Assembly: GCA_017958585.1 (NCBI GenBank)
Contig: JAGDCK010000016.1
Span: 1 to 15,226, forward strand
Length of the DNA stretch: 15,226 nucleotides
Direction of reading: 5' to 3'
Source: Lachnospiraceae bacterium
GTDB taxonomy: Bacteria > Bacillota > Clostridia > Lachnospirales > Lachnospiraceae
Part shown: positions 7,569-15,063 of the stretch, in pieces
Position numbering within the stretch: the first letter of the stretch is position 1
Layout of the letters: each line of letters opens with the position of its first letter
Translations under genes and position numbers: made by a program
Notes under the pieces: model-generated
What the model was told of the DNA's origin: nothing
Database searches by the model: none
Seen by the model: only the letters and a program-made list of their open reading frames with translations

Positions 7569-9341
7569 CTAGAATCTGAACTCCTGTAAAAGAGTTTTTA
7601 AGTCATCTGCAAGAACCTGAGTATTGGCACTGATCTTTGTGATGCTCTCAACAGAATCCTGTACAAAGGAAGCTGAAGCTGAGGTCTCCTCCGATCCTGC
7701 GGCACAATCCTCTGCAGACTCTGAAAGTGAGTTAACCGCTTCCACAACCACCTTACAGCTCTTATCCATCTCCTGGCTCAGGGAATCAAGAGCATTGATC
7801 TCCTTGTTGATGACACCGACCTTGTCAACGATCAGGCGATATTTTTCACCTGTGGCAAATACACTCTCAGTCTGAGTCTTAACTGCCTCCTGAACCTGAA
7901 CTCTCTGCTCTGAAGCCTGATCCACGCAGGAACTGAGTTCAGCAAGCATGCTGTCGATGGTGTTAACCGCATCCGCTGACTGGGCTGCCAAAGCTCTGAT
8001 CTCGTCTGCGACTACGGCAAATCCTCTACCCATCTCTCCGGCTCTTGCTGCCTCTATGGAAGCATTAAGAGACAGAAGGTTTGTCTGTGATGCGATGTCT
8101 GAGATCAAATGGCTGGTCTCTCCGATCTTTGAAGCACTCTCTGTCATGGCATCGATTGCATCGAATATTCTCTGGAAAGCATCATCGTTTGCCTTGGTAT
8201 CTCTTTGCAGTCTGTCAACGACTATCATACCGTCCTTTGTGACGGATTCGATCTCCTTGCTGACATTTGCAAGGTTCTCTGCGGCTTCATTGCTGGCAAT
8301 GACAATATCCCCCAGGATCTTTGTCTGCTCTGATGCCTCGTTGGTCTCTGTAGCCTGCTCCGAAATCTTTTCGGCGATCTCACCTATGGCAACTGTGATC
8401 TGGCCGGTGGTATTCTTTACATCATCCGATGATTTGTTAAGTGACTCGGAAGCCTCTGAGATCTTGTCGGAGGATTCGTTTATGAGATGAAGGATCTCAT
8501 TCTGACTCTTAAACAGATCCACAGTGGCATCAGCCATCTGGGCAATCTCGTCATTACCCTTAACGGTCTGTGGCTCATAAGTAAGGCTTTTATCTGCAAG
8601 CTCCAGGATGTTGGTCTTTGAGATCCTGATTCCCTTCAAAATACCGCGGATGATATAAATAAAGAGAACTACCACGATCAGTATAAGGATAATGGCATAT
8701 ACAAAAGCCTTTGTGAGGGCCTTTCCGTTATTGTCAGCCAATCCGTCAAGCATCAGCACCGCATACATATCTATGAAATCTTTGATGTTATTTACATATT
8801 CCTCGCAGTTATCAAAGTGAGCGATATGCGCAGCATAGTCTCCCTCATCTTTTTCCGGATCATAGCTGTTGTAGAAAGCAGTGTACTCATTTGAAAACAT
8901 CTCAACCAGATCGGTAAACTTTCTGGTATCCGTAAGATAACCGTCTCCGTCGGTCTCAGGAGTGAAGCCGTTGGCTTTTGCCAGATCCTGCAATGTATAT
9001 TCGGAGTAAGCCTTCGGATCTTCCTTTATAAGCGCAACAGCGGTCTCGAGATGATCCCACATCTGCTGGTAATTTACTTCGTATCCGTGTCTGTTGTCTT
9101 CAACATCCTCAGTGGTCATCGAATCATGCAGTTCCATAGCAGCCACCAGGGCCTGGTACATGTCTCGCTCACCATTGATGATATTGGTGTTTGCGATATA
9201 AACTCTGTTGTACAATACGTTCTTCATGGAGTTTTCAACTACGGATGTCATCTTTGCCATACCAAACAGGAGAATGGCCACAAGAAGCAATACGGCTACT
9301 CCAATCAAAATAAACTTCGTTTTAAGAGATTTTATCTTCAC
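7569..9341 (-). CDS. Methyl-accepting chemotaxis protein
   Basis: A 590-residue transmembrane chemoreceptor that signals through CheW-CheA to the flagellar motor. Segments in order: TM1 at about 10-28, an extracytoplasmic, mostly helical sensor of about 185 residues, TM2 at about 213-231, a HAMP-like linker to about 290, then a long coiled-coil signalling domain. The conserved hairpin tip (about 421-455) includes LNASIEAARAGEMGRGFAVV and EIRALAAQS. A GTG start at 9341 is preferred because AAGGAGG lies six bases before it and the protein then begins MKIKSLKTKF. An ATG 33 bases further upstream lacks a comparable site. The C-terminus lacks a CheR-binding NWETF-type pentapeptide. The ligand cannot be told. 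The gene is flanked by terminators and lies between tig and clpP, so it appears to be a stand-alone unit. Confidence 0.96.
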   Translation of the reverse strand: MKIKSLKTKFILIGVAVLLLVAILLFGMAKMTSVVENSMKNVLYNRVYIANTNIINGERDMYQALVAAMELHDSMTTEDVEDNRHGYEVNYQQMWDHLETAVALIKEDPKAYSEYTLQDLAKANGFTPETDGDGYLTDTRKFTDLVEMFSNEYTAFYNSYDPEKDEGDYAAHIAHFDNCEEYVNNIKDFIDMYAVLMLDGLADNNGKALTKAFVYAIILILIVVVLFIYIIRGILKGIRISKTNILELADKSLTYEPQTVKGNDEIAQMADATVDLFKSQNEILHLINESSDKISEASESLNKSSDDVKNTTGQITVAIGEIAEKISEQATETNEASEQTKILGDIVIASNEAAENLANVSKEIESVTKDGMIVVDRLQRDTKANDDAFQRIFDAIDAMTESASKIGETSHLISDIASQTNLLSLNASIEAARAGEMGRGFAVVADEIRALAAQSADAVNTIDSMLAELSSCVDQASEQRVQVQEAVKTQTESVFATGEKYRLIVDKVGVINKEINALDSLSQEMDKSCKVVVEAVNSLSESAEDCAAGSEETSASASFVQDSVESITKISANTQVLADDLKTLLQEFRF

Positions 9342-9429
9342 AGTTGCCTCCTTATCTGTTGATCGATCCAACAAGTAGTATTTTCAGGTTATATCTCTTA
9401 TTGTTATATGATTTCATAACCCTATTACC

Positions 9430-9458
9430 ATTGTACATTTTTAATCTGGGTTTCATAA
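9430..9458 (-). promoter_or_regulatory. Weak candidate promoter for the chemoreceptor gene
   Basis: On the minus strand TTATGA (9453-9458) and TACAAT (9430-9435, five of six) are 17 bases apart and about 90 bases upstream of the GTG. The -35 box is poor. No sigma-28-type TAAA...GCCGATAA promoter was found. Low confidence. Confidence 0.3.
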
Positions 9459-9520
9459 GAAAAATATTTACGCTAAAACATATAATTTTTACGCAAGTGA
9501 AATTTCCCGTAAAACAAGAA

Positions 9521-9671
9521 AGCATGTCGCTTGCGACATGCTCGCGCCGATCGCGGTTGACGACAGTCAACTTGATACTCTCGCACGAAGTGCGATGTGC
9601 GCAGAGTGCGCATCCATAGCGGAGCGCTTTTTACTTTATAGGAATGCGAAGCAATTTCCTATAAAGTAAAA
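9521..9671. repeat. Cluster of seven adjacent short hairpins
   Basis: Seven inverted repeats are packed end to end in about 150 bases. (1) 9521-9542, ten-pair arms around TT. (2) 9543-9555, CGCG arms. (3) 9556-9571, GTTGAC/GTCAAC with loop GACA. (4) 9581-9595, TCGCAC/GTGCGA with loop GAA. (5) 9598-9612, TGCGCA arms with loop GAG. (6) 9618-9628, AGCG/CGCT with loop GAG. (7) 9629-9671, perfect 16-pair arms capped by a small TGC-GAA-GCA hairpin and a two-base bulge. The cluster is GC-rich for much of its length, unlike the flanking AT-rich DNA. It lies between the tig terminator and the chemoreceptor promoter region and encodes no plausible protein. It resembles dispersed palindromic intergenic repeats, but the copy number in the genome is unknown. 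Confidence 0.8.
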
Positions 9672-9697
9672 GAGAGAGCACAAAATGTACTCTCTCT
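9668..9697 (-). terminator. Terminator after tig
   Basis: On the minus strand an 11-pair stem (9687-9697 with 9671-9681, AGAGAGAG-type arms, one G-U wobble) has the loop ATTTT and is followed by TTTTACTTT. It starts about 27 bases after the tig stop. The T tract runs straight into one arm of the large 16-pair hairpin, so the two structures abut. Confidence 0.8.
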
Positions 9698-9724
9698 AAA
9701 AAATCTCTATGAAATAATCTGAAT

Positions 9725-11062
9725 TTATTCTGCATCAGCTTCCTCTGCCTTCTTTGAAGACTTCTTTGCAGCGGGCTTTGACTCTTTTGCATTCTCAACA
9801 ACGAACTCAACAGCCTTCTTTACAAGGATATCTTCCTTAACCTGCTTTGCTCCTGCCTCACCGAGAAGCTCTTTAACCTTGTCAGTCTCCATCTGGTAAG
9901 CTTCTGCCATGGTCTTGATCTCGCTGTCAAACTCTTCGTCTGTAGCCTCGAAGTTCTCAGCCTTTGCAACTGCCTCAAGTACAAGTCTTGACTGGATTCT
10001 TCTGAGAGCCTGAGGTTTAACCTGCTCAAGGAATGCATCTGCTGTCATGCCTGTAAACTGCATATACTGCTGCATTGAAAGACCCTGTGACTGAAGTCTC
10101 TGAGCGAAATCCTCAACCATCTGTCTCTGCTGTGTCTCAAGCATTGCATCGGGAATATCCATCTTTGCATCAGCGATGATTGCATCGATAACTGCATCTT
10201 CCTTTGCATCCTTTGCTGCATCAGCCTTTCTTGAAAGAATTGTCTTCTTTACATCTTCCTTGTACTCAGCGAATGTATCGAACTCGGAAACTTCACTTGC
10301 AAACTCATCATCAAGCTCGGGAAGCTCCTTCTCTTTGATCTCTTTTACGGTTACTTTGAATACTGCTGCCTTACCTGCAAGAGCATCTGCCTGATAATCC
10401 TCAGGGAAAGTAACATTAACGTCAACTTCCTTGCCGATCTCTGCTCCGATAAGTCCTTCTTCAAATCCGGGAATGAACGCACCTGAACCGATGGTAAGGG
10501 GATAATCTGTTCCCTTTCCGCCGTCAAATGCAACTCCGTCAACGAATCCTTCGAAATCGATTGTAGTGATATCTCCGTCCTTTACAGGTCTGTCTGTGAT
10601 ATCGATATTTCTTGCATTGTTCTCACGCTCTTTGTTGATCTCTGCGTCAACTTCCTCGTCTGTTACGTCGATATCAACCTTGTCGATCTTTACGCCCTTG
10701 TACTTGCCAAGCTCAACCTCGGGCTTAAGTGCAACCTCTGCAGTAAATACGAAATTCTTTCCTGCCTCGATGGTAACAACGTCGATCTTGGGCTGGGATA
10801 CGATATCCTCACCGCAATTGTCAGCTGCCTCTGCATAAGCATCGGGAATAATAATGTTTGCAGCATCCTCAAAGAATACTTCCTTACCGTACATCTGCTC
10901 GATAAGCTTTCTGGGAGCTTTTCCTTTACGGAATCCGGGAACGGAAATCTTGTTCTTATTATTCTGATAAGCCTTCTCAACTGCTTCTTCAAACTTAGCT
11001 GCTTCTACCTCGATAGTGAGGACAGCCATATTGTTGTCTTTCTTTTCAACTTTACAACTCAT
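9725..11062 (-). CDS. tig: Trigger factor, ribosome-associated peptidyl-prolyl isomerase and chaperone
   Basis: A 445-residue chaperone that sits at the ribosome exit tunnel and shields nascent chains. The N-terminal ribosome-binding domain has the signature GFRKGKAPR (43-51). The central FKBP-type isomerase domain (about 158-240) includes TIGSGAFIPGFEEGLIG. The C-terminal helical chaperone arms follow and end in a Lys/Ala/Glu-rich tail. The ATG at 11062 is chosen because GGAGGAAG lies upstream and the protein then starts MSCKVEKKDNN, as usual for the family. An in-frame ATG 36 bases upstream would place the ribosome binding site inside the gene. It has its own promoter and terminator. In many Firmicutes it directly precedes clpP; here a chemoreceptor gene intervenes. 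Confidence 0.98.
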   Translation of the reverse strand: MSCKVEKKDNNMAVLTIEVEAAKFEEAVEKAYQNNKNKISVPGFRKGKAPRKLIEQMYGKEVFFEDAANIIIPDAYAEAADNCGEDIVSQPKIDVVTIEAGKNFVFTAEVALKPEVELGKYKGVKIDKVDIDVTDEEVDAEINKERENNARNIDITDRPVKDGDITTIDFEGFVDGVAFDGGKGTDYPLTIGSGAFIPGFEEGLIGAEIGKEVDVNVTFPEDYQADALAGKAAVFKVTVKEIKEKELPELDDEFASEVSEFDTFAEYKEDVKKTILSRKADAAKDAKEDAVIDAIIADAKMDIPDAMLETQQRQMVEDFAQRLQSQGLSMQQYMQFTGMTADAFLEQVKPQALRRIQSRLVLEAVAKAENFEATDEEFDSEIKTMAEAYQMETDKVKELLGEAGAKQVKEDILVKKAVEFVVENAKESKPAAKKSSKKAEEADAE

Positions 11063-11159
11063 TGTTGTACTTCCTCCTTGAGGGCTCAAAACGCCCATAA
11101 ATTATACATTTTCTCTTGTTGGCGGCATGAATTTCCCATCACGCCACAGTCATTTTGAA

Positions 11160-11188
11160 ATTATAGCACAAGCCTTTTAAAAAGACAA
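11160..11188 (-). promoter_or_regulatory. tig promoter (sigma-A type)
   Basis: On the minus strand TTGTCT (11183-11188) and a perfect TATAAT (11160-11165) are separated by 17 bases. The leader would be about 90 bases. A second TATAAT occurs at 11101-11106 without a good -35 box. Between them lies an imperfect stem (11121-11145, GGCG/CGCC ends). Confidence 0.8.
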
Positions 11189-11207
11189 ATAATTTTTACA
11201 TATTCCT

Positions 11208-12563
11208 TTAATTCGCCTTCACATGGGATGCTGTCACGATGATCCTGCCCTTAGCATTACTCTCGATAAACCTTTGTGCCTTCTCCCTGTTTTCCTCATC
11301 AAGTCCGGTAAAAGGCTCATCCAGCAGTACCATTTTGCAGTCTCCCGAAAAAGCCCTGATAAGTGCCACTCTTCTCTTTTGACCTCCGGATAATTCAAGG
11401 ACCGGTTTATTAATATCGTCACTGCCTAAAAGAGTAAGTGCAAGCTTTTCCGCCTTTTCTCTGTCGCACCCTCCAAGCATTATATTGGTTATGGCATCAT
11501 ACTGTTCAAAAAGTCTGTCCTCCTGAAAACACATTGATGCGGCTGGGGCAAAGACTCTTCCCTCATCCGGTTTTATGAGGCCTGCCAATATGCGAAGCTT
11601 TGTGGTCTTTCCCATTCCGGAAGGCTCGTCCAGTAAATAAATGTTTCCTGCTTCGAATTTTTGATTCACATTTTTTAAGACATTATTTTCGCCAAAGGAT
11701 TTACTCACATTTTCAAATCCCGCAAGATCCATATCCGTAGCAGCGTCCTTACTTTTCTTATCCCTAAATGTGATCTTAACGGCTCTCTTTTTAAAATATA
11801 AATCCAATACTTTTATAAACAGTTTCTCTGCAACAAAGCTGATAAAGATGATGGCGATGGCCCATGCAAAGACTCCCGGAGTGTCCAGATAAATCTTTGA
11901 GAGGTAGAGTTTTCCGCCAATTGAATATTTCGGTGTACCGATTATCTCTGCAGCAACCCCTGCCTTTATGCACATTCCCACGGATATCTTTACCGCACTG
12001 TAAACATTGTCCTTTACGGCATCCTTGTATATAAACCGATAGGACGTAAGGGGTGAAAAATGGTAGACCTTTGCCACTTCCATGTATTCCGGTCTGACAG
12101 TCTTCATTCCCTCCAAAATGTTTATGTACATATTCGGAAGAGCCACCGGAATACATACGGCCACAGTAAGGACATCTGTTCCCCACCATATGATCACAAG
12201 AACCGCAAATACCGCCACCGGCACACTTTTAAACACATTTGCGACAGGTGCAAAAAAATCCTCTGCCGCTTTATATTTCAGCGCGATAACGGCCATTAAT
12301 ACCGCAAGGAAAAATCCAAGGATGATACCTGCAAAAATACGCAATAAACTTCCAAAAAGCGCCCGGTAAAAATCCGCCGTGGCCATGTATCCCAAAAGTG
12401 TATAAACTGCCTTTATGGGGGAAGCCAATATCACATCATTATGAACTATCATGGCTGTTACCTGCCAAAGTAACAGCCATATAAATAATACGATGATCTT
12501 GTTTTTAATAGTAGAAGTCCTCTTCAGGGAGACTTCCTCCGATGAATGCGGGGTTCTTTTCAT
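11208..12563 (-). CDS. ABC transporter, permease fused to ATP-binding domain (NitT/TauT/SsuBC type)
   Basis: A 451-residue single chain joining an importer permease to its ATPase. The permease half (about 20-258) has six or so hydrophobic segments and an EAA-type loop around EYMEVAKVYHFSP (159-171) that couples to the ATPase. The ATPase half (about 280-451) shows Q-loop FQEDRLF (Q347), signature LSGGQ (391-395), Walker B MVLLDE (411-416) and a switch histidine at 447. Two oddities stand out. The Walker A reads EPSGMGKT (313-320), with Glu replacing the first glycine. The chain also stops four residues after the switch histidine, where family members continue for some tens of residues. The ATG at 12563 has AGAGGTG just upstream and overlaps the binding-protein gene by 59 bases, implying translational coupling. 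Substrate unknown; nitrate, sulfonate, thiamine precursor or similar are family possibilities. Confidence 0.88.
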   Translation of the reverse strand: MKRTPHSSEEVSLKRTSTIKNKIIVLFIWLLLWQVTAMIVHNDVILASPIKAVYTLLGYMATADFYRALFGSLLRIFAGIILGFFLAVLMAVIALKYKAAEDFFAPVANVFKSVPVAVFAVLVIIWWGTDVLTVAVCIPVALPNMYINILEGMKTVRPEYMEVAKVYHFSPLTSYRFIYKDAVKDNVYSAVKISVGMCIKAGVAAEIIGTPKYSIGGKLYLSKIYLDTPGVFAWAIAIIFISFVAEKLFIKVLDLYFKKRAVKITFRDKKSKDAATDMDLAGFENVSKSFGENNVLKNVNQKFEAGNIYLLDEPSGMGKTTKLRILAGLIKPDEGRVFAPAASMCFQEDRLFEQYDAITNIMLGGCDREKAEKLALTLLGSDDINKPVLELSGGQKRRVALIRAFSGDCKMVLLDEPFTGLDEENREKAQRFIESNAKGRIIVTASHVKAN

Positions 12564-13473
12564 AAATCACCTCTAAGTATCCTTTGAGAGCCTTTTTCAT
12601 CTCATCACCCGTGATGCTTACAATGCTGCAATTAGGGATCGCCTTCTTTGCGATGGGCTCCTTTGCAACGATCTCTCTCTTAACGGCAAAGGCTGCTGCC
12701 TCATCAGGATTGCCGTTTACAAAATCAACGCTTTTTTTGTGATCTTCGAGAAATGCTTTTACGACATCGGGATTTTCCTCTGCAAATGCCTTTCTCACAA
12801 CAGTCACGCCTGTGACGATACTGCAATCGGGATTAACCTCATCCCAAAGAGCATTCATGTCAAATACGACTTTGAGGCTCTCATTCTGTATACATGCAGC
12901 TGTCACAAAGGGCTGAGGGAGAAGTCCGATGGCTGATGTGTCCTCCGCCAGAACGCTTACAACCTCTGTGGCCTCTGATCTGAAATCCAATGTGACATCG
13001 TCAAAGATACCTTTCTGCTCCAGAATATATGTAAGCACCAGGTCGGGAGTTGTTCCCTGTCCTGTGAGGACTATGGTCTTTCCCTTGAGATCCTCAACGC
13101 TGCTTATACTGTCATCTGCGGTAACCATGTAAAGCACGCCCAGAGTGTTGATGTCGATGACCTCCACTCCGCCGGATGTCTTTTGATAAAGGTTTGCTGC
13201 CGCATTTGAGGGGATCAGGGCGATATCTATCTGACCCTGGATCATCTGGGGAAGGATCTCATCCGCTCCCGTATACATCTGAAAATCATACTGTAAATCT
13301 GTATTTCCTTTTTCACTTTCTTCCATAAGCTCCAAAAGACCCATGGATGTGGGTCCCTTAAGGGATGCCACCCTCACGGTGCCCTCAAAATTCTTTTTTC
13401 CGCAACCTGTTAAACATGCAAAAACCATTGTCATACAAACTGCAAGACATAAAACTCTCTTTAATGCTCTCAT
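12505..13473 (-). CDS. ABC transporter substrate-binding lipoprotein (NMT1/THI5/SsuA-like)
   Basis: A 322-residue extracytoplasmic binding protein anchored by a lipid. The signal peptide is MRALKRV followed by a hydrophobic core, and the lipobox LTGC puts the modified cysteine at residue 24. The mature part begins with VRVASLKGPTSMGLLEL (33-49), the first strand-helix unit typical of NMT1/TauA-like periplasmic-binding folds. QGQIDIALIPSNAAANL (79-95) and the hinge region GVLYMVTADDSISSVEDLKG (112-131) follow. AAAGGAG precedes the ATG at a good distance. It lies 36 bases after the kinase gene and overlaps the permease-ATPase gene, so the pair forms one transporter. The ligand cannot be read from the sequence and no riboswitch was seen upstream. 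Confidence 0.92.
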   Translation of the reverse strand: MRALKRVLCLAVCMTMVFACLTGCGKKNFEGTVRVASLKGPTSMGLLELMEESEKGNTDLQYDFQMYTGADEILPQMIQGQIDIALIPSNAAANLYQKTSGGVEVIDINTLGVLYMVTADDSISSVEDLKGKTIVLTGQGTTPDLVLTYILEQKGIFDDVTLDFRSEATEVVSVLAEDTSAIGLLPQPFVTAACIQNESLKVVFDMNALWDEVNPDCSIVTGVTVVRKAFAEENPDVVKAFLEDHKKSVDFVNGNPDEAAAFAVKREIVAKEPIAKKAIPNCSIVSITGDEMKKALKGYLEVIYEKNPAFIGGSLPEEDFYY

Positions 13474-13503
13474 TATCTCGTCTCCTTTTTGTCTCTTTAT
13501 AAA

Positions 13504-13519
13504 TGATAACTAGTTATCA
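13504..13519. repeat. 16-base perfect palindrome over the kinase stop codon
   Basis: TGATAACTAGTTATCA is a perfect palindrome. It contains the last codons and the TAG stop of the kinase gene and ends about 30 bases before the binding-protein ATG. It is even-symmetric, so it does not fit the 7-1-7 Fur box despite the TGATAA/TTATCA ends. It might be an operator or chance. Confidence 0.5.
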
Positions 13520-14328
13520 CCATATATAGCAACATAGCTTGTGTATTCCTCTAAACTATGCTTCTTTCCGTATTTTTTTGACTTTAACTCAGCAAGTAAA
13601 AACCTCATGCCCTCTGCCCCAAGGTATGGAGAAAGTCTTTTTATGAACATATCTGCCGAGGGCACGCGTTTCTTTGGATCCCGCACCAGGCAGTCAAGAA
13701 GCAGGCGGCTTACGCCCTTACTTCCACCCTGCAGATACATGCACATACTCTCGTCCGTGGAACCAGAGAGCATATAGTAGAGTAATTTTGCCAGGGAATA
13801 TACATCCCCTGCTGCGGTCGGTTCCTCCCTGTCAATGAACACTTCAGGGGCTGAGAAACTCCTGCTTCCGCTCTTACTGCCATCATCCGCATCCCAAATG
13901 CAGCTTCCAAGGTCCACAATCTTTACATGTCCGTTTTCGCAAACCATGATATTTTCCGGTTTTAAATCTCTGTATATCACCGGGGGATTCAGAGTATTCA
14001 GATATCTGATCCCCTCTGCTACTTCCAGAGCTATCCTTACAGCCACTCCGAAATTCAGACTCTCTCTCTTATCAGTCACCATATAGAGGTCCGTTCCGGG
14101 CACATATTCCAGTATTAGAAATCCCTTTTCATCCTCCTCGAAATATTCGATAAATTTTGCAAAAGTGGGATGACTGATCCTTTCGTAAATCTGAGCTTCC
14201 TTTTTAAGTAATGCTGTGTTTTCACTTTCCTTACAGGCGTAAAGCATACCGTTTTCACGGTTTCTCACAAGATCCACCTTTGAAAAATTCCCCGTGCCGA
14301 TCTCACGCACAAATTCGTATTTACTCAT
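13510..14328 (-). CDS. Serine/threonine protein kinase, Hanks type, single catalytic domain
   Basis: A 272-residue protein that phosphorylates Ser/Thr residues, here with no transmembrane segment and no PASTA repeats, so it is probably cytoplasmic. All catalytic elements are present: glycine loop GTGNFSKV (11-18), ATP lysine K33 in YACKES, helix-C glutamate E44, catalytic loop YRDLKPEN (119-126), metal-binding DLG (139-141, DFG variant), APE (160-162) and D175 in GDVYSLA. The activation segment is short and Ser/Asp-rich (SCIWDADDGSKSGSRSF). A C-terminal extension of about 45 residues follows. The start has GAGGAG upstream. It follows the 219-residue gene by 62 bases and precedes the binding protein by 36, consistent with co-transcription. 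It is distinct from the PASTA kinase PrkC. Confidence 0.94.
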   Translation of the reverse strand: MSKYEFVREIGTGNFSKVDLVRNRENGMLYACKESENTALLKKEAQIYERISHPTFAKFIEYFEEDEKGFLILEYVPGTDLYMVTDKRESLNFGVAVRIALEVAEGIRYLNTLNPPVIYRDLKPENIMVCENGHVKIVDLGSCIWDADDGSKSGSRSFSAPEVFIDREEPTAAGDVYSLAKLLYYMLSGSTDESMCMYLQGGSKGVSRLLLDCLVRDPKKRVPSADMFIKRLSPYLGAEGMRFLLAELKSKKYGKKHSLEEYTSYVAIYGDN

Positions 14329-14390
14329 TCATTCTCCTCATCGGTATATACAAAAAGAAAAAATTTCTATAAGCTTTAAACTTTCAGGTT

Positions 14391-15050
14391 TCAGATTTTA
14401 ATCTCATCAAATACATTCCCGAATTTAATGCCTATCAGAGTCCCTCCGCCAAAGCCCTCAGATATCTCTTTGATGCGTTTTTTTAACACCTCTTCGCTTT
14501 CGATCTCAAGGATGTTAAGGCTCTCCGCAACTTTCATTTCCGTCGCTTTACTCTCCGACTCTTTACTGTCTGAGTCTCCTAAGCGACCATCCGAAAAATC
14601 CTTTTGCCTTATGAGCACCATGCATCCCGGTTCAAACTTCAGGCACTTTTCGGAAGTACTCGAGCTGTATACCCTGTCAAACTCAATTCCATAATAGCAC
14701 AAATTTGATAACTTATTATCATATTTTACCGCATTTCCATAATTATCACACAAAAAAAATATAAAAAGTCCTTCCGAATTTAAAAATGGTCTGACCATAC
14801 GATAAATATAGCCTTTTAAGCTGTATATAGAACTTCCCTTTTTTATCTTCGGGAGCATATCATCCCGCAGTTTCCTCTCCAGGATCTTAAACAGGGATCC
14901 GTATTTTTCCTGTTCACTTATCTGCTTAGGATCAAAAATCACAGATAGAACGATCTGATCCGCGGATCTTTTTAAATTTGAAAATGAAACATTTATGTGA
15001 AGTACATAAACTTTGCCATCACCAGGCAATACTTTAGAATAGAGCTTCAT
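14391..15050 (-). CDS. Unknown 219-residue protein upstream of the kinase, possibly a degenerate PP2C-like fold
   Basis: I do not recognise this gene with confidence. It is predicted to be soluble, with no signal peptide or membrane helix. It has alternating strand-like and helical stretches, a hydrophobic GLFIFFLCDNYGNAV segment (93-107) and a Ser/Glu-rich insert (about 152-173). The C-terminal third resembles the end of PP2C phosphatases: FEPGCMVLIRQKDF (about 139-152) recalls the FxxGDxLLLCSDGF strand, and SEGFGGGTLIGIKF recalls the closing GG-T-I-I strand. The metal-binding aspartates expected there are replaced, so catalysis is doubtful. The ATG has AAGGCGG upstream. It ends 62 bases before the kinase gene, and a kinase-phosphatase pair would be a usual arrangement. 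That part is inference; the open reading frame itself is well supported. Confidence 0.75.
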   Translation of the reverse strand: MKLYSKVLPGDGKVYVLHINVSFSNLKRSADQIVLSVIFDPKQISEQEKYGSLFKILERKLRDDMLPKIKKGSSIYSLKGYIYRMVRPFLNSEGLFIFFLCDNYGNAVKYDNKLSNLCYYGIEFDRVYSSSTSEKCLKFEPGCMVLIRQKDFSDGRLGDSDSKESESKATEMKVAESLNILEIESEEVLKKRIKEISEGFGGGTLIGIKFGNVFDEIKI

Positions 15051-15063
15051 ATATTCCGCCTTT

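Noticed and set aside
7948..8490. 180-codon open frame on the plus strand inside the chemoreceptor gene
   Set aside because: It is Ser/Ala-rich and antisense to the coiled-coil signalling domain, a common artefact of repeated heptads; no start signal is present.
11791..12189. 132-codon minus-strand frame inside the fused ABC gene, with several Cys and His
   Set aside because: Out of frame with a convincing permease that has conserved motifs; the CPYCG-like words are by chance.
13504..13519. Fur box reading of the TGATAA/TTATCA palindrome
   Set aside because: The Fur 7-1-7 consensus has odd symmetry, whereas this site is even-symmetric; no metal-related gene supports it.
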